In this document: piece by piece, positions 44,177 to 56,714 of the stretch
Numbering within the stretch: the stretch's first letter is position 1
Layout of the letters: each line of letters opens with the position of its first letter
NCBI RefSeq assembly: GCF_902459505.1
Contig: NC_047086.1
Span: 238,152,231-238,216,230, forward strand
DNA length: 64,000 bases
Reading direction: 5' to 3'
Source of the DNA: Geotrypetes seraphini
Lineage: Eukaryota > Chordata > Amphibia > Gymnophiona > Dermophiidae
The notes under the pieces: model-generated
What the model saw: only the letters and a program-made list of their open reading frames with translations
Databases searched by the model: none
What the model was told of the DNA's origin: nothing
Made by a program: the position numbers and the translations under genes

Positions 44177-46040
44177 ATGTTCAAGAAAAAAGAGAAATCC
44201 TCAAAAGAACCTATAGAGGTGCCCGGCTGGACCGAGGCACCGTATAATTTGATAGCACAAGAACTAGCCAATAATCATGGATTAGCAGAGTCATGGGAAA
44301 AGGTTCTGGGAAGGGCAGAACCACTTGATCTTGTACAAGCTTTAGAAAAATGCCCCGATAAATCGGGTGATGTAGTTGCTCTGGGTTCTGGGAAGGGCAG
44401 AACCACTTGATCTTGTACAAGCTTTAGAAAAATGCCCCGATAAATCGGGTGATGTAGTTGCTCTGGCTCGAAGGAGCTGGGTATTAACTTCTGCATACCG
44501 TATAGTGCACATGCGGTTGCAAACAGCAGTTCAGGAACAAATTAAAGCAGAACGGGCGCAGGTGGAAGTAGAGAGGCGTTGTCTTATGCTGGAATGTAGT
44601 GGTAAGCTTTTAAGAGATAAGTTAGATCACTATCAAAAGATAGCTGAGGAATCTGCAGTTTATATTGCTGCCACAAAATATAAGAAAAGGCGCGGTCGAG
44701 TAAATAGGATAAAGGTGCAGAAACATATTGCGGCCGCTACAGTAAATTGGGACCCTAGTAAGTGGGATGGGGATGTTTGGGATAGTACTGACTCAGATGA
44801 TGGATGGGATTGGGACGATTGTCCAGGAGGACCTCGGTGTCCTGATCCAGAAATAGATCCCCCCATTGGTGTAAGTAACCCATCGGTAAAACCAGTAACT
44901 AGACGAAAACATCAGACCACTTATGGACCAGATAGGCAGGACAAAAGGGGAGGGGATGGACAAAGAATCCCGGTACGGAATAGGGATGGTGTGATATTGA
45001 ATGTGGATGGGACACCCGCAGCGGAGGGGGATCAGGTGATGTATGAGACTGAATTGGTGCCCCATGTGCAAGCAAGAGAAAGTTTAGAGGATTTCACTCA
45101 GGCCGAGGTGGACGATATATTGGGAAGATTTAGGCAAAGAAGTGGGGAAGGAGATATGAAATGGGTGGTACGATTAATGGATACGGGAGCAACAGGGGTA
45201 ACTTTGGATAAAGGAGATGTACATAAATTTTACACAGTGACGCGAGACCCTATAGTAACACGGGCAATGCGTACACACTTTGAAGGAAGAAATGGGGAAA
45301 ATATTACTTTAGCGGGACTCATTATTTATGGGATGAGGGATAAATATCCAACTGAAGGGGATATTCCTGCTAATGATAGACCTTGGTTTGCCTTGAAAGA
45401 TGGGATTGAAAGGGTGAAAGAGGAAGCAATGCGTAGTTCGCTACACATCTTAGAAGTCACAGAGGATCCTTATGTAATCCCTGTAACTGCGGAATTTAGG
45501 AATAGGGTATTAAAAAATACCCCCCCAGCATACAAGGCTGTGATGATGACCCTGTTATTATCGTTAACTGGGGATCAGGTCTCTGTCTTATTAGACAGAA
45601 TGATAGAATTGCAAGATATGGGGGAATGGTCAAAAAATGAAGGAACTAATATGGAAAGAAGAAAAGAAATAAGACCTTCCCCCAGACATCCTCAATTTAC
45701 GAGTAACAGTCATGAGGGGAGGGTATAGAGAAAGGAAATGTTTCAAGCTTTAATAAAGGCAGGAGTAAACAAGGAAAAAATAGATGGGGCAGATACTGGA
45801 GTATTGTGGGGACTCTATAAGCAAAAAGTGTTAAAAAACAGGAAGGTGACTAAAGAAAAGTTGAAAGAAAAGAAAGAGAAAGGAAAAGATGAAAGGAAGG
45901 AGGTAGAAAAACCAAAACTTCCAGATTGGGAACAGTATAAGGATCTGTACCCCTGGAAGGAATTGGCGGTAGCCAAGGCCTCGCAATTTAAGGATTTCAT
46001 GAGGTTAACTCCAACAGCCCCTCCTTCTCCTTTGTTGTAG
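44177..46040 (+). pseudogene. gag region of the retrovirus (fossil)
   Basis: Starts MFKKKEKSSKEPIEVPG soon after the primer site. A coiled-coil-like segment is followed by an acidic stretch and a capsid-like block (WVVRLMDTGATGVTLDKGD) reminiscent of ERV-L gag. No zinc knuckle was seen. Broken. Confidence 0.7.
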
Positions 46041-46199
46041 TGACAAGCAGGCTGACTAGTTTTCAGCACTGTTTGTAGGCCGGCTGAGAACTTTTCAGCA
46101 GCTTGTTTGATACATAGACAAATTGTCTGAAATAAGTTTTTATATTTAAAAACAAAACAAATTATAAAGAAAAGAAAGAGAAGGGAACAACGAAGGAAG

Positions 46200-48100
46200 A
46201 GGTGCAAGGGCAGTTGGATTTATTAATTGACCATATGAAAAAGAAGGGATGGGAAATAAATCCAACAAAAATACAAGGACCGGCAACATCAGTAAAATTT
46301 TTAGGAATTCAGTGGAATAGAGGACATAGAGAAATCACAGAGAAAGCAAAAAGAAAAATATTAGATTTTCCTACTCCAAAGAATAAGCAGGAGATGCAAT
46401 CATACATTGGTTTATTTGGATTTTGGAGACAACATATTCCACATTTGAGTCAACTACTGAGCCCGTTATACAAGGTAACTCGTAAGAAATATGAGTTTAT
46501 GTGGGGAGAAGAACAGCAGGTTGCTTTTGAAAATGCTAAACATGCCATACAGACAGCTGTAGATTTGTGGCCCATGAGAGAAGGGGAAGTGGAATTACAT
46601 GTATCTATTAATCAAATGCATGCTAATTGGTCATTATGGCAAAAACAAAGTGGAAAACGGGTAAAAATATATTCCCTTCGAAAAACAACTTTTAGCATGT
46701 TATTGGGCGTTAGCTGAGACCAAGCAGATTACATTAGGTCATACAGTACTATTGCGACCACAAATTCCAATTATGCAATGGGTAATGTCTGATCCCAAGA
46801 CAAATAGAGTAGGACATGCTCAGGAACAAAGTATTATTAAATGGAAATGGTATATTTCCCAAAGAGCTAAAATAGGTGAGCATGGGGTAGCTACTTTGCA
46901 TGAAAAAATAGCTAATATTCCTAACGGAGAGCTGGAAATTATAAAGCCAGTATATGCTCATGAATCCCCAGTTAAATGGGGAGTAAGATTTGATAATCTC
47001 ATGTCAGAACAACAAAAACATGCTTGGTTCACAGACGGGTCTGCCAAATATGTGGGGGGAGAGCGGAAATGGAAAAGTGTGGCCTATAACCCTAAAACTG
47101 ATACTACCCTGGTGATGGAGGGAAAAGGAATGAGCAGTCAATAAGCTGAATTGATGGCGGTAGTCACTGCTTTAAGGAAAGAAAGAGGAGGGGAATGTCA
47201 TCTTTTTACCGACTCCTGGTCGGTCGCTAATGGTCTTGCTCACAGGTGTCAAAGTCGGTCCTCGAGGGCCTGCTACATGGTTAATAGGGTGGAAGTCCCA
47301 TAATTGGCTAATTCATGGTAAGGAACTGTGGGGTAAAGAATTGTGGCAAGACATAGAAGAAATTGTACAGGAGACAATAGTGTCAGTATTTCATGTAGAT
47401 GCACATATGCATGTTGATTCAATGGAACAATTGTTTAATTCCCAAGCAGATGCTGCAGCTGCCATTTCTGTAACAACTACTAATGAAATTCCTAAGGTGG
47501 AAGAATGGTTGGAAGGTACAGCCATTTGGGCACCTCAGAAAAGTGGACATCTTGGAGAAAAAGCTACTTACAGGTGGGCTCAGGAACGAGGGATTCCTTT
47601 GACGATAGATGTGATCAAACATGTGATCGGAAAATGTCCGGTGTGTCAACATATCAAGAAACGAGAAGTACCACATACGGTAATGGGGCACATAGGCAGG
47701 GGGCGATTGCCAGCCCAGATTTGGCAAATGGATTTCATAGGACCGTTACCCGAAAGTCGTAAATGTAAATATATGTGTACTGCTGTAGATACATACTCGG
47801 GATTATTACTAGCATTCCCTTGTGCCTCTGCGTCACAATGGAGCACTCTAAGGACTTTAGATATGATTATTCAGTATTATGGTATGCCCTTACAAATACA
47901 AATTGATAATGGATCACATTTTACGGGAGGGCAGGTAAAAGAATATGCTAAGGAAAATAATATTGAATGGGTATATCACATGCCCTATTATCCCCAAGCA
48001 GCGGGATTAATTGAACGGATGAATGGACTTTTGAAGGAGGCCCTTAAAAAAAAAAAAAAAATTAACTACAGATGGCAAATATGGGCAATGGAGGGATAAT
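46200..48100 (+). pseudogene. pol region: RT tail, RNase H, integrase (fossil)
   Basis: VKFLGIQWNRGHREIT and the QSYIGLFGFWRQHIP block are the end of reverse transcriptase. WFTDGSAKY marks RNase H. Integrase shows CPVCQHIKKR (zinc-binding), WQMDFIGPLPES and AVDTYSG around the first Asp, IDNGSHFTG, and PYYPQAAGLIERMNG with the Glu. Incomplete and broken. Confidence 0.88.
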
Positions 48101-48189
48101 GTATCTACAGCATTACAAAAATTGAACAATAGGCCTTTAACGGAATCAACCACCCCGTTAATGAGAATGTTAACCCCCAATTTGACAAT

Positions 48190-48710
48190 TGGGAAACTGT
48201 CCATAGCTGCCATGGAATATTGGAAAATACACCCTGAAGCCAATATTCCTTACCGGGCCACGCCATTGGCTGCGGGATTAGATATGTACAGTATGGATAC
48301 ATTGGTTATAAATCCCCAATCGGTAAAAGTTATTCCTACCGGAGTAGGAGTAAAAATTCCCACAGGGCATTATGGGCAATTAGCTACCCGTTCCAGTTTT
48401 GCTATAAGAGGAATTATCACTTTAGGGGGAACGAGTAGCTCAATTGTTATTGATACCAATCTATATCGTGCCAATTAGGGAAATAACCCCTCCTTCTCAG
48501 TTGACTGTAAGAGGAGAAGGGGGGTTTGGAGCTACAAATACCGTAAACGTAGGAGCCAAAATCTGGATTAGTAATCCTAGAGGACCTCCGGAACCAGCAG
48601 AGGTGATTGCAATCGGGAAAGATAAGGCTCTCCTTGTAATGAAACCGGGAGTGGAAAAATGGGAATATGTCCCTCAGGAGAAATGTTATTTGAGAGAGTA
48701 ATAATGTTTT
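48190..48710 (+). pseudogene. dUTPase-like domain at the end of pol (fossil)
   Basis: ATPLAAGLDMYSMD and GHYGQLATRSSFAIRGI are trimeric dUTPase motifs. The position after integrase matches ERV-L/HERV-L, unlike lentiviruses (before integrase) or betaretroviruses (in pro). Broken. Confidence 0.82.
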
Positions 48711-48717
48711 CTGAAAC

Positions 48718-51700
48718 TTGCAGATATACGTGTGCCTTGGAATCCTTGGAATATGGTATGGGGTAAGAGGCGCTGCCCCCGGGCGACGTATTACAATTAA
48801 AGAAGGGGTCGTTACGTCATGGAGATGGAAGCATTCTTCAATGAATCGAAAGCAAGATAACTTCACTTGCAGTGCTAATTCCAGATGTATCATTGCAAAT
48901 GTGACAATAAGAGACCATACATGGATTACAGAAATTAAAAGCAATGAACAAATTAGACCAATCGCCCAATACGTATTATATGAGGGACTAAACACTACCT
49001 TGAATATAACTGCAGAAGTGATAGTCCTGTGTTGTCAAACAGAAGATTTTATGATATGGAACAGTTCGAACCTAAAGTCATACAACCCAGCAGTATATAT
49101 CACAATCGCAAAAAATAGTATAAAATACTACTTATATGAAACAATACACATCAGTATTGTTAAGTCCTTGTCATCTAGGACATACTATACGGCCTCAGAA
49201 ATGGAGCCTACGCACAGCAATGTAATCACAAGCTGAGACAATCCGCGTACTTAAAATGCTCCTGCTCCAGTCATTGGCCACTATATACCTATTTAGAGTG
49301 CTACTTTTTAGTTTATTTTAATAAATTTAATGTTTAACTTAAGACAAATTACTATAACTGTGATATTTTTTCAAAAAATCTTCTTCAAATACTGTGTGTA
49401 TTATCCAGATTTGAAAAACTAGACCACAAAAACTTATCTGCTTTGTTTAGTAGTCTTCACTGGCGGAGTCTTTATAATAAAACCTCAATACGTGTCCATT
49501 TGCCAACGCGGCCAGCGTTTCGCGGGAATTATATACATCCGCTGCGTCAGGGCCACCGGGACATTAAAAAGATGTAGTTGCCATCTTGGCACTGTTTGAA
49601 AAGCTGTGACCGAATGCACTGATGTGAGTGGTGTACTATTTAACTTTTTTTAAAAATTCTTTGTGCTATTTAGTTTTTGAGTGTGAATGTATTAATTTCT
49701 ATATTTATTTTCAGTGTGGATGTATGTGTTAATGTCCCGGTGGCCCTGACGCAGCGGATGTATATAATTCCCGCGAAACGCTGGCCGCGTTGGCAAATGG
49801 ACACGTATTGAGGTTTTATTATAAAGACTCCGCCAGTGAAGACTACTAAACAAAGCAGATAAGTTTTTGTGGTCTAGTTTTTCAAATCTGGATAATACAC
49901 ACAGTATTTGAAGAAGATTTTTTGAAAAAATATCACAGTTATAGTAATTTGTCTTAAGTTAAACATTAAATTTATTAAAATAAACTAAAAAGTAGCACTC
50001 TAAATAGGTATATAGTGGCCAATGATTGGAGCAGGAGCATTTTAACTACGCGGATTGTCTCAGCTTGTGATTACATTGCTGTGCGTAGGCTCCATTTCTG
50101 AGGCCGTATAGTATGTCCTAGATGACAAGGACTTAACAATACTGATGTGTATTGTTTCATATAAGTAGTATTTTATACTATTTTTTGCGAATGGAACAGT
50201 TCGACCCAGAGGTATTTTGTTACGAACAATTGTACTACCTATAATGGAACACAAATGAATATTACTGTAAATAGGTCTTATGTAGTATGTACTAATGCCA
50301 CGGAAATTTATAACAAATCAATGTGGGTAGAATATGTGGTATTCATAAAAAATGATACGGCAAAGGTAGATCCGGGACAAATAAAGAGATTACCATCCAC
50401 ATGTGAAATGGTAGGTCAACATGCACAAAAAATTAATTTGATGTTTGAAATATCATTTCCTCCCTCTTCTCAGTGTTCATACCGAGGAAGGAGAGCATGG
50501 TATGATACGTTAATGGGGGGATATGGTACCATCACAGGTACCTTAAACACATTTGATATTGAAACATTGGCCAATAGATTACATAAGGTGGGAAGTAATA
50601 TTAATGATGCTTTGACTGTAGCTGCAAAATGGATGCCTACCATATGGCAATCTGCCTTATTACAGACAGGGATTGATAATCAATTACTTAACCTAGCAAA
50701 CGCCACAGCGGATATTGAATATATAATTGATCAGAAGGTTTCAAACATAATTAATTGGACTTTATGTACGTTACAAACGATGCAGCAACAACAACAAAAA
50801 GGAATTTTTCAATCTAAGTTAATGACTGGAAATGAGCAGATATGGAGGACCGTGTTTAATAAAACTATACCAAAAACCTTTTGGATACAATTTCAAGCAC
50901 CAGAAGTACAATGTAATGATACTCGCTGCATAGGAATGTTTAAAATGTATAATGTTACAAAAAAAATGATTATGTGTAAATATGTAGTGTTACCCCTCAT
51001 ACTAGGGGAACCTCAGAAGCAATTTTTCTGGGCACCTAAATTTAATGGACAAATGATTGATGTGAATAACAAAACTCATGACTTAACATTTTGTGACTCC
51101 ACTTTGCAAGGGCGAATTTGTAAATTACAATCAATAGTATATGAACCATATTTACTACAAAATACTGTAAATGTGTGTGAATGGACTATATTACCGATAA
51201 CTTATCAGTATATGACTGAAATAGCACCACGCGTAATATGTGTGGTGACTAATGAGCCAATAATACCAAAAATGATAGTACCCTTTGCAGGATGCTTACA
51301 CAATATGTCAACACTTCTTTGGCAGAATCAAACTTATGTTTTAACACCTGATATAGGACTTAGAACAAATCTACTCTGGGAAAACAACTTTTCCGTTCCA
51401 AATTGGGATTTGAAGTTGAAAAAGTTAACAAAAGTATAATAGAGCACCAGATTAGTACCACCATTGTAGAAGAATATTGGATCCACAATTGCGGATGCGA
51501 CATCGCATCACTGGTGGGATGTGTTTCTGGGATATTCACCATCAGCCACTACCACTTTGAATTGGTTAATTCACCCTTTACTTATTCTGACCATAGTAGT
51601 ACTTGTCTGTCCTTGTGGAATTGTTATGTGGTTTATGGACTATGCTGTAAACCAACCCGGCCTACGATGGTATCCTATGGCAGTATCACTCAATAAGGAC
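48718..51700 (+). pseudogene. env region (fossil, split by a fold-back element)
   Basis: Many N-X-S/T sites (FTCS, NTTLNIT, NITVNRS), numerous cysteines, a coiled-coil-like segment (ADIEYIIDQKVSNIINWTL) with heptads, and a hydrophobic C-terminal anchor region just before the 3' LTR. No close family recognised. Broken. Confidence 0.7.
49106..50190. mobile_element. 1.1-kb fold-back element inserted in env
   Basis: TCGCAAAAAATAGTATAAAA at the left is answered by its complement at the right. Arms of about 460 bp (49106-49566, 49730-50190) are nearly identical, with a loop of about 165 bp. The arms carry AAACGCTGGCCGCGTTGG and CCCTGACGCAGCGG words. ATGGAACAGTTCGA lies just outside on the right and about 35 bp outside on the left, suggesting a target duplication or a small flanking rearrangement. 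No coding sequence. It is younger than the retrovirus. Confidence 0.88.
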
Positions 51701-51704
51701 CGAA

Positions 51705-52430
51705 TGTGATACAAATGAGAAACGAATGGAATGTGAGGAATATTAATATTGAGTGAGATTGCCTTGGATACGTGGCAGTTGTTACAGGGAAAACACAAGT
51801 ACTATGAAAACAAGTCGTAAACACATACTGATTGGTGATCACAGAAGCACATCAGCTCAACATGCAAGTAGCACGCATCTGATTATCCAATCCACAATGA
51901 GGGGATGGGTACTCAGCTCACGAGCCAGGCTAGGTGTTTCTAACACATACTGATTGGTGATTATCAGTTCAGCATGCAAGTAGCACGCATCTGATTATCC
52001 AATCCACAATGAGGGGATAGGTACTCAGCTCACGAGCCAGGCTAGGTGTTTCTAACACATACTGATTGGTGATTATCAGTTCAGCATGCAAGTAGCACGC
52101 ATCTGATTATCCAATCCACAATGAGGGGATGGGTAAAAAAGTACAATATAAATGGTGCTTTCCCTAAAAAAAGCTAGGGACTTTTCCACTGCTGACGAGC
52201 TGTGTGATGACATATTGAATAAGCCTCCTGATCGCGGTCCCCCGACGGAGTGATGATGCAATAACCGGTAACGTATTGATTCAAACTCTGTACTTAATTA
52301 ATGATTATGGCTAGAAATACTATATTTATGTAATAAAACTTAATTTGTATACTATTTTGAACTCCTGGTATTCTTCCCAGTGAGGACAGTGACCGAAGGT
52401 CTTTGATAAACCCTTTTAAATAGTAATACA
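51705..52430 (+). repeat. 3' LTR
   Basis: Same length and structure as the 5' LTR, over 99% identical by eye, followed by the GTTCA duplication. Confidence 0.93.
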
Positions 52431-54065
52431 GTTCACCCTCTCCAAGGTAGGGAGAACGAGAGGGCACTCTCTAAAGTTGAAAGGGGATAGATTCCGGACG
52501 AACGTAAGGAAGTTCTTCTTCACCCAGAGAGTGGTGGAAAACTGGAACGCTCTTCCAGAGTCTGTCGTAGGGGAGAGCACCCTCCATGGATTCAAGACAG
52601 GGTTGGACAGGTTCCTGCTGAACAAGAAGTGCGCTGGTAGAGCTAGTCTCAGTTAAGGTACTGGTCTTTGACCTGGGGGCTGCCGCGTGAGCAGACTGCT
52701 GGGCACGATAGACCACTGGTCTGACCCAGCAGCGGCAATTCTTATGTTCTTATGTAGGTACCAGTGCTCTGATCTTACAACTAGATTTTAGCAGTGCGTT
52801 TGACCTAGTGGATCATGAAACAATGCTACATTGCCTAAACGAAATAGGGCTCTCGGGAAGAGTTTGGACCTGGTTTCAGGGTTTTTTAACCAAAAGATCA
52901 TATCAAGTGGTCTGCGATGGGAAATACTCCAATTCTTGGAAAAACCCTTCGGGAGTACCTCAAGGTTCCCTACTATCACCCACCTTATTTAACATCTACA
53001 AAATCTAAACCTAAAATACTACATATAAGCTGATGATATCTCCATTTTAATCCCTCTGACTAATGTGACCAACGAAATTTCAAAACACATTTCCCTTATC
53101 ATGACTGAAATTGAACAATGGATTATCAATTTTAAATTGAAATTAAACACAGAAAAAACAAAAATTTTCTTGGCAAGCCCAAAGGACAAAATCACTATAT
53201 CATCATTACACCTAAACGGTCACGATTACCCAATATCAAAAAAACATAAAAATTTTAGGAGTCTCATTAGACACCCACTTGACCATGACTGAACACATGA
53301 ACTTGGTAGCAAAAAAGTGCTTCTTTGCACTATGGAAATTAAAGACCATTAAAAAATATTTTGACCCTCTCTCTTTCAGACTACTAGTCCAGTCATTGAT
53401 TCTATCCACCCTCGACTACTGCAACATCATTTACGTGGGTATACCTAAAAAAAAACTGTGAGAAAACTAAGAATAGTGCAAAACACGGCTGTCCGCATAA
53501 TATTCGGACTAAAGAAAAGCGATCACATTAGTCCCTACTATAAACTGCTACACTGGTTGCCAATGGAGGCACGAATAATATTCAAATTCTCTTGCTTTTG
53601 CTTTGAACTGATGTGGGGAATGGCCCCTACCTATCTCTTACCACATTTCGAGCTGCACATTCCCACTAGGACAACCAGAAATTGCAATCTTTTTGCCTAT
53701 CCAAAGGCCACTGATTGCAAATACAGGTCCTTTCTGGACAGAACCCTGAAGTTTCAAGCTAGCAAACAGCAGACCTGGCTAGGCAACTACATCAACAAAG
53801 CCAGGTTAACCTACGGCGCATTTCGAAAAGAAATAAAGACAGCTCTATTCGATAGATTTATCTCTTAGTCTATTTAAAACTACTAACAACATGCTGATAT
53901 TCTTTGAGAAATGTGTATTTTCACCAATTGTATTCTGTAATTCACTGTCAGTGACTTCTTCGCTATTTGTACTCTGTAATTCGCTGATTGTACAGCTCTC
54001 TTCACTGTAAACCGCCTAGAAGTCATAAGATTGGGGCGGTATAGAAAAAATAGTTATTATTATTA

Positions 54066-54472
54066 AAAAGATCTAAAAGAGAAAACCCCACTACCTCCAC
54101 AGTAATATTAATTCTTTTTTATATAAAAATTTTATAATTTTTAACTTTTTATGAATAAAAATAGATGCAACCACGCTCTGGTGCTAGAGGACAGAACTGG
54201 AGGCAATCCACCGGTGTAAATTGCTACTACTTCTTTTTTCAGCGGCAGAGAGATTTTTGTCTGCTGTTGAAAAAAGAAGTAGTAACAATTTACACCAGTG
54301 GATTGCCTCCAGTTCTGTCCTCTAGCGCCAGAGCGTGGTTGCATCTATTTTTATTCATAAAAAGTTAAAAAGTATAAAAAGTTTTTAAAGAAAAATATTT
54401 ATATAAAAAAGAATTAATATTACTGTGCACAGTAGTGGGGTTTCCCCTTTTAGATCTTTTTACATTGTGCTG
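54066..54472. mobile_element. fold-back element (407 bp)
   Basis: AAAAAGATCTAAAAG...ACCCCACTA pairs with TAGTGGGGTTT...CTTTTAGATCTTTTT. Inner arms share ATGCAACCACGCTCTGG and GGAGGCAATCCAC with their complements. The loop is near 54255. It directly follows the L2 3' end. Confidence 0.85.
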
Positions 54473-54699
54473 CGGGTGTGAGTTTTTTGGCTATGATAAG
54501 AAAAGAATGCGAGCTGTGAATCATCAATGATTGCTGCATGCTAAAAACGTTTTTTGAGGCCTTTTCTCCACCTGTTTTTGAATTTCAGTATTGGATCTTA
54601 GAGAAGTAGCCCACTGCTGGTGAATGACATTTTTTTGGTTTTATCATCACTACTTTTTTGATCTTGTGAGAGATGTTTAATTACCTAGGTGGTGTAAAT

Positions 54700-54935
54700 G
54701 CACATGAGTCGTGTCTCTTTCATTTGAAAGGAATCTCTGGAATGAGACGGCATAGGATGAAGTGATAGGCTCAGGAGTAATCGTTTTTACAGACAGGGTG
54801 GTAGATGTGTGGAACATTCTCACGGAAGAAGTAGTAGAGACAGAGACTGTGGGATCTCTTAGAGAAAGAAAGAGATAATGGTTACTGTGGATGGGCAGAC
54901 TAGATGCCATCATGTTTTTATGTTTCTAATAAAGG
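54700..54935 (+). mobile_element. CR1 3' tail, old
   Basis: CAGGGTGGTAGATGTGTGGAA, GATGGGCAGACTAGATG and TTTTTATGTTTCTA are the CR1 C-terminal codons and 3' UTR, diverged. Confidence 0.75.
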
Positions 54936-55978
54936 GGCATTATGCCAAAGCTGTTACCACCAAATGAGATGCCAATTTCCATCAAGCCCAGTATCATGTT
55001 TTCAACTGTGGCCATCCCAGGTCCCAAGTAGTAAAATAGATTTCATGCTGCTTATACTAGGAATAAGCAGTAGATATCCCCAAGCCATATCAATAATGGC
55101 CTATGGACTTCTCTTTTAGGGGGGGGAGGGTTTTTTTACTCTTTTAGGGGGGGGAGGTTTTTTTTACTCTGGCTTTTTTCTGATAATTGGCTAATGATAT
55201 GAATGATTCTAATTGGAGCTATTGCTCTGCTTTGAGTAGTATCCTTTGGATTTTGAGGCCAATTTGGTAGAATGATTCTAGCTCCGTAGATCACTGGGTA
55301 CAAAAACAAGTAGACACAGATATTTGTATGCTTTACTGGTAGTGACGTGTCTACCCTTTTTCAGAATTGATAGTGGAAGAAAGGCAGAACAAAGGGAAGG
55401 AACATGCTGATTGAAAGGATAGGAAAATGGCCTTCCCTTTCCAAAATCAGGTAGCCCTGTGTTTGCTCAATGGTAGCTGCAACCCTGCTAATGAGAAGTG
55501 AAAATTATTTTTTGCAAGAACCTCTCTTTACACTGCAACTGTTTGTTATCCTATGTAATCCAACATTGATGCAAATGGCGACATAATGAAAACAATATCT
55601 TAGTTAGTGTAACAACACAAGGTGATATTAGATTTAATATACTGTATATTTTACTGTTAAATTCTATTGGGGATATTTCAGTAATGATTTTAAGAACATT
55701 AACCACAGGGCGCATGATTTCTAATCAGAACAGCCGTTGACATGAAGCATTCTATCTGTATTCAGCAGTAGGCATATGCAAGATAGCGTTCTGGGGTATT
55801 TACAGTAGATTAGATATCTATATTTTAAAAGAAATATCACATGTAAACAGACACTCATTTAGTGGAGTGCACATTTAAAAGAGAGACAAGATTGCATTTC
55901 ATCATCCATAAACTGACCTTTGAACACTTTTGCTAAATGTGAAAATTATCATTCCTTTCCGAAAAGATATTACACTTA
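54936..55978. other. no gene seen
   Basis: AT-rich. The only structure is a short tandem TTTTAGGGGGGGGAGG duplication at 55120-55160. Confidence 0.4.
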
Positions 55979-56155
55979 AAGCTCCTTTTATTAAGCCACG
56001 CTAGCGGGGTTAATGCGCGCGACTTTTCATCACGCGCTAACCCCCGCGCTGGCCTAAAAACTACCGCCTGCTCAAGAGGAGGCGGTAGCGGCTAGCGGTT
56101 TAGCGCACGGCATTACATGTGTTAAACCGCTAGCGTGCCTTTGTAAAAGGAGCCC
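55979..56155. mobile_element. Harbinger MITE, TTA duplication
   Basis: AAGCTCCTTTTATTAAG...GTAAAAGGAGCCC ends with TTA on both flanks (55976-55978, 56156-56158). Interior CTACCGCCTGCTC/GAGGCGGTAG hairpin. Same family as 21054-21236. Confidence 0.85.
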
Positions 56156-56309
56156 TTAAATTGTATCCTTTTTGTCTGCACTCTTCTCTTGCTGTTAGCT
56201 CTGGATCTTCCTGTACCTGTTTTAGTTGTATCTTTATGTAGCTCCCCTCCCCCCACCCCCCAACATTGTAAATTGTGAACTATTTAGATTTCTGTAACGA
56301 TTTGTGGTA

Positions 56310-56372
56310 TCTCAATATAAATTGTAGGGCCATTTGGCCTTTATCTGCCGTCATTTTTCTATGATATATTTT
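56310..56372 (+). mobile_element. CR1 3' tail fragment
   Basis: GGGCCATTTGGCC, TTTATCTGCCGTCATTTTTC and CTATGATA match the tail of the CR1 at 61817-63674. Confidence 0.7.
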
Positions 56373-56396
56373 CTTACAAATTCCCATACTATAAAC

Positions 56397-56706
56397 CAGT
56401 GGTCTCAAACTTGCGGCCCGGGGGCCACATGCGGCCCGCCAGGTACTATTTGAGGCCCTCGGTATATTTATCATAATCACAAAAGTAAAATAAAACAGTT
56501 TCTTGATCATATGTCTCTTTAGCTATAAATGACAATATTATTATTAAGACTTAGCCAAAAGGAAAGATTTATAAACTATAAAGAGTTTTACCTCATGCAA
56601 AATTGTCATTTCTTTAATAAGACATTAACTATTTTTTTCTGCGGCCCTCCAAGTACCTACAAATCCAAAATGTGGCCCTGCAAAGGGTTTGAGTTTGAGA
56701 CCACTG
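56397..56706. mobile_element. 310-bp hAT MITE, perfect duplication
   Basis: CAGTGGTCTCAAACTTGCGG and GAGTTTGAGACCACTG ends, CTATAAAC on both flanks (56389-56396, 56707-56714). Little decay. Confidence 0.94.
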
Positions 56707-56714
56707 CTATAAAC

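Larger units (their letters stand above)
43390..52430 (+). mobile_element. endogenous retrovirus, class III/ERV-L-like with env (broken fossil, young insertion)
   Basis: Two 726-bp LTRs bound the element, with 5-bp duplication GTTCA on both sides (43385-43389, 52431-52435). Parts in order: 5' LTR, tRNA-Ser primer site, gag, pol with RNase H and integrase, a dUTPase domain after integrase, env, 3' LTR. The two LTRs differ at about five positions, under 1%, so the insertion is probably a few million years old or less at usual vertebrate rates. The coding parts are nevertheless broken in roughly half a dozen places, pol is incomplete, and a fold-back element sits in env. dUTPase after integrase is an ERV-L habit; an env gene is not. 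Confidence 0.9.
43331..52757 (+). mobile_element. CR1 3' tail inserted in the L2, itself split by a retrovirus
   Basis: The 3' tail AGTGGTGGAAAACTGGAACG ... CACTGGTCTGACCCAGCAG ... TTCTTATGTTCTTATGT (52431-52757) is preceded across the retrovirus by about 60 bp of the same LINE (43331-43389, GACTTAGTAGATAAGGACAG). Only the last 380 bp of CR1 was inserted. Confidence 0.75.
41320..54065 (+). mobile_element. L2-type LINE interrupted by nested insertions
   Basis: The left part (41320-43330) has endonuclease-type sequence (GYYLNARLVRNKAQ, IEQKNPDFLFLT) and the first reverse-transcriptase blocks. The right part (52758-54065) continues with LQLDFSSAFDLVDHE, GVPQGSLLSPTLFNI, an ADDISI catalytic block, KLNTEKTKIFL and RIVQNTAVRIIFGL, then a 3' end with ACCGCCTAGAAGTC, GGGCGGTATAGAA and (TTA)n. 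Stops and shifts are frequent in both parts. About 9.4 kb of later insertions separate the two parts. CR1/L2 superfamily is secure; L2 rather than a sister clade is likely from the tail. Confidence 0.82.
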
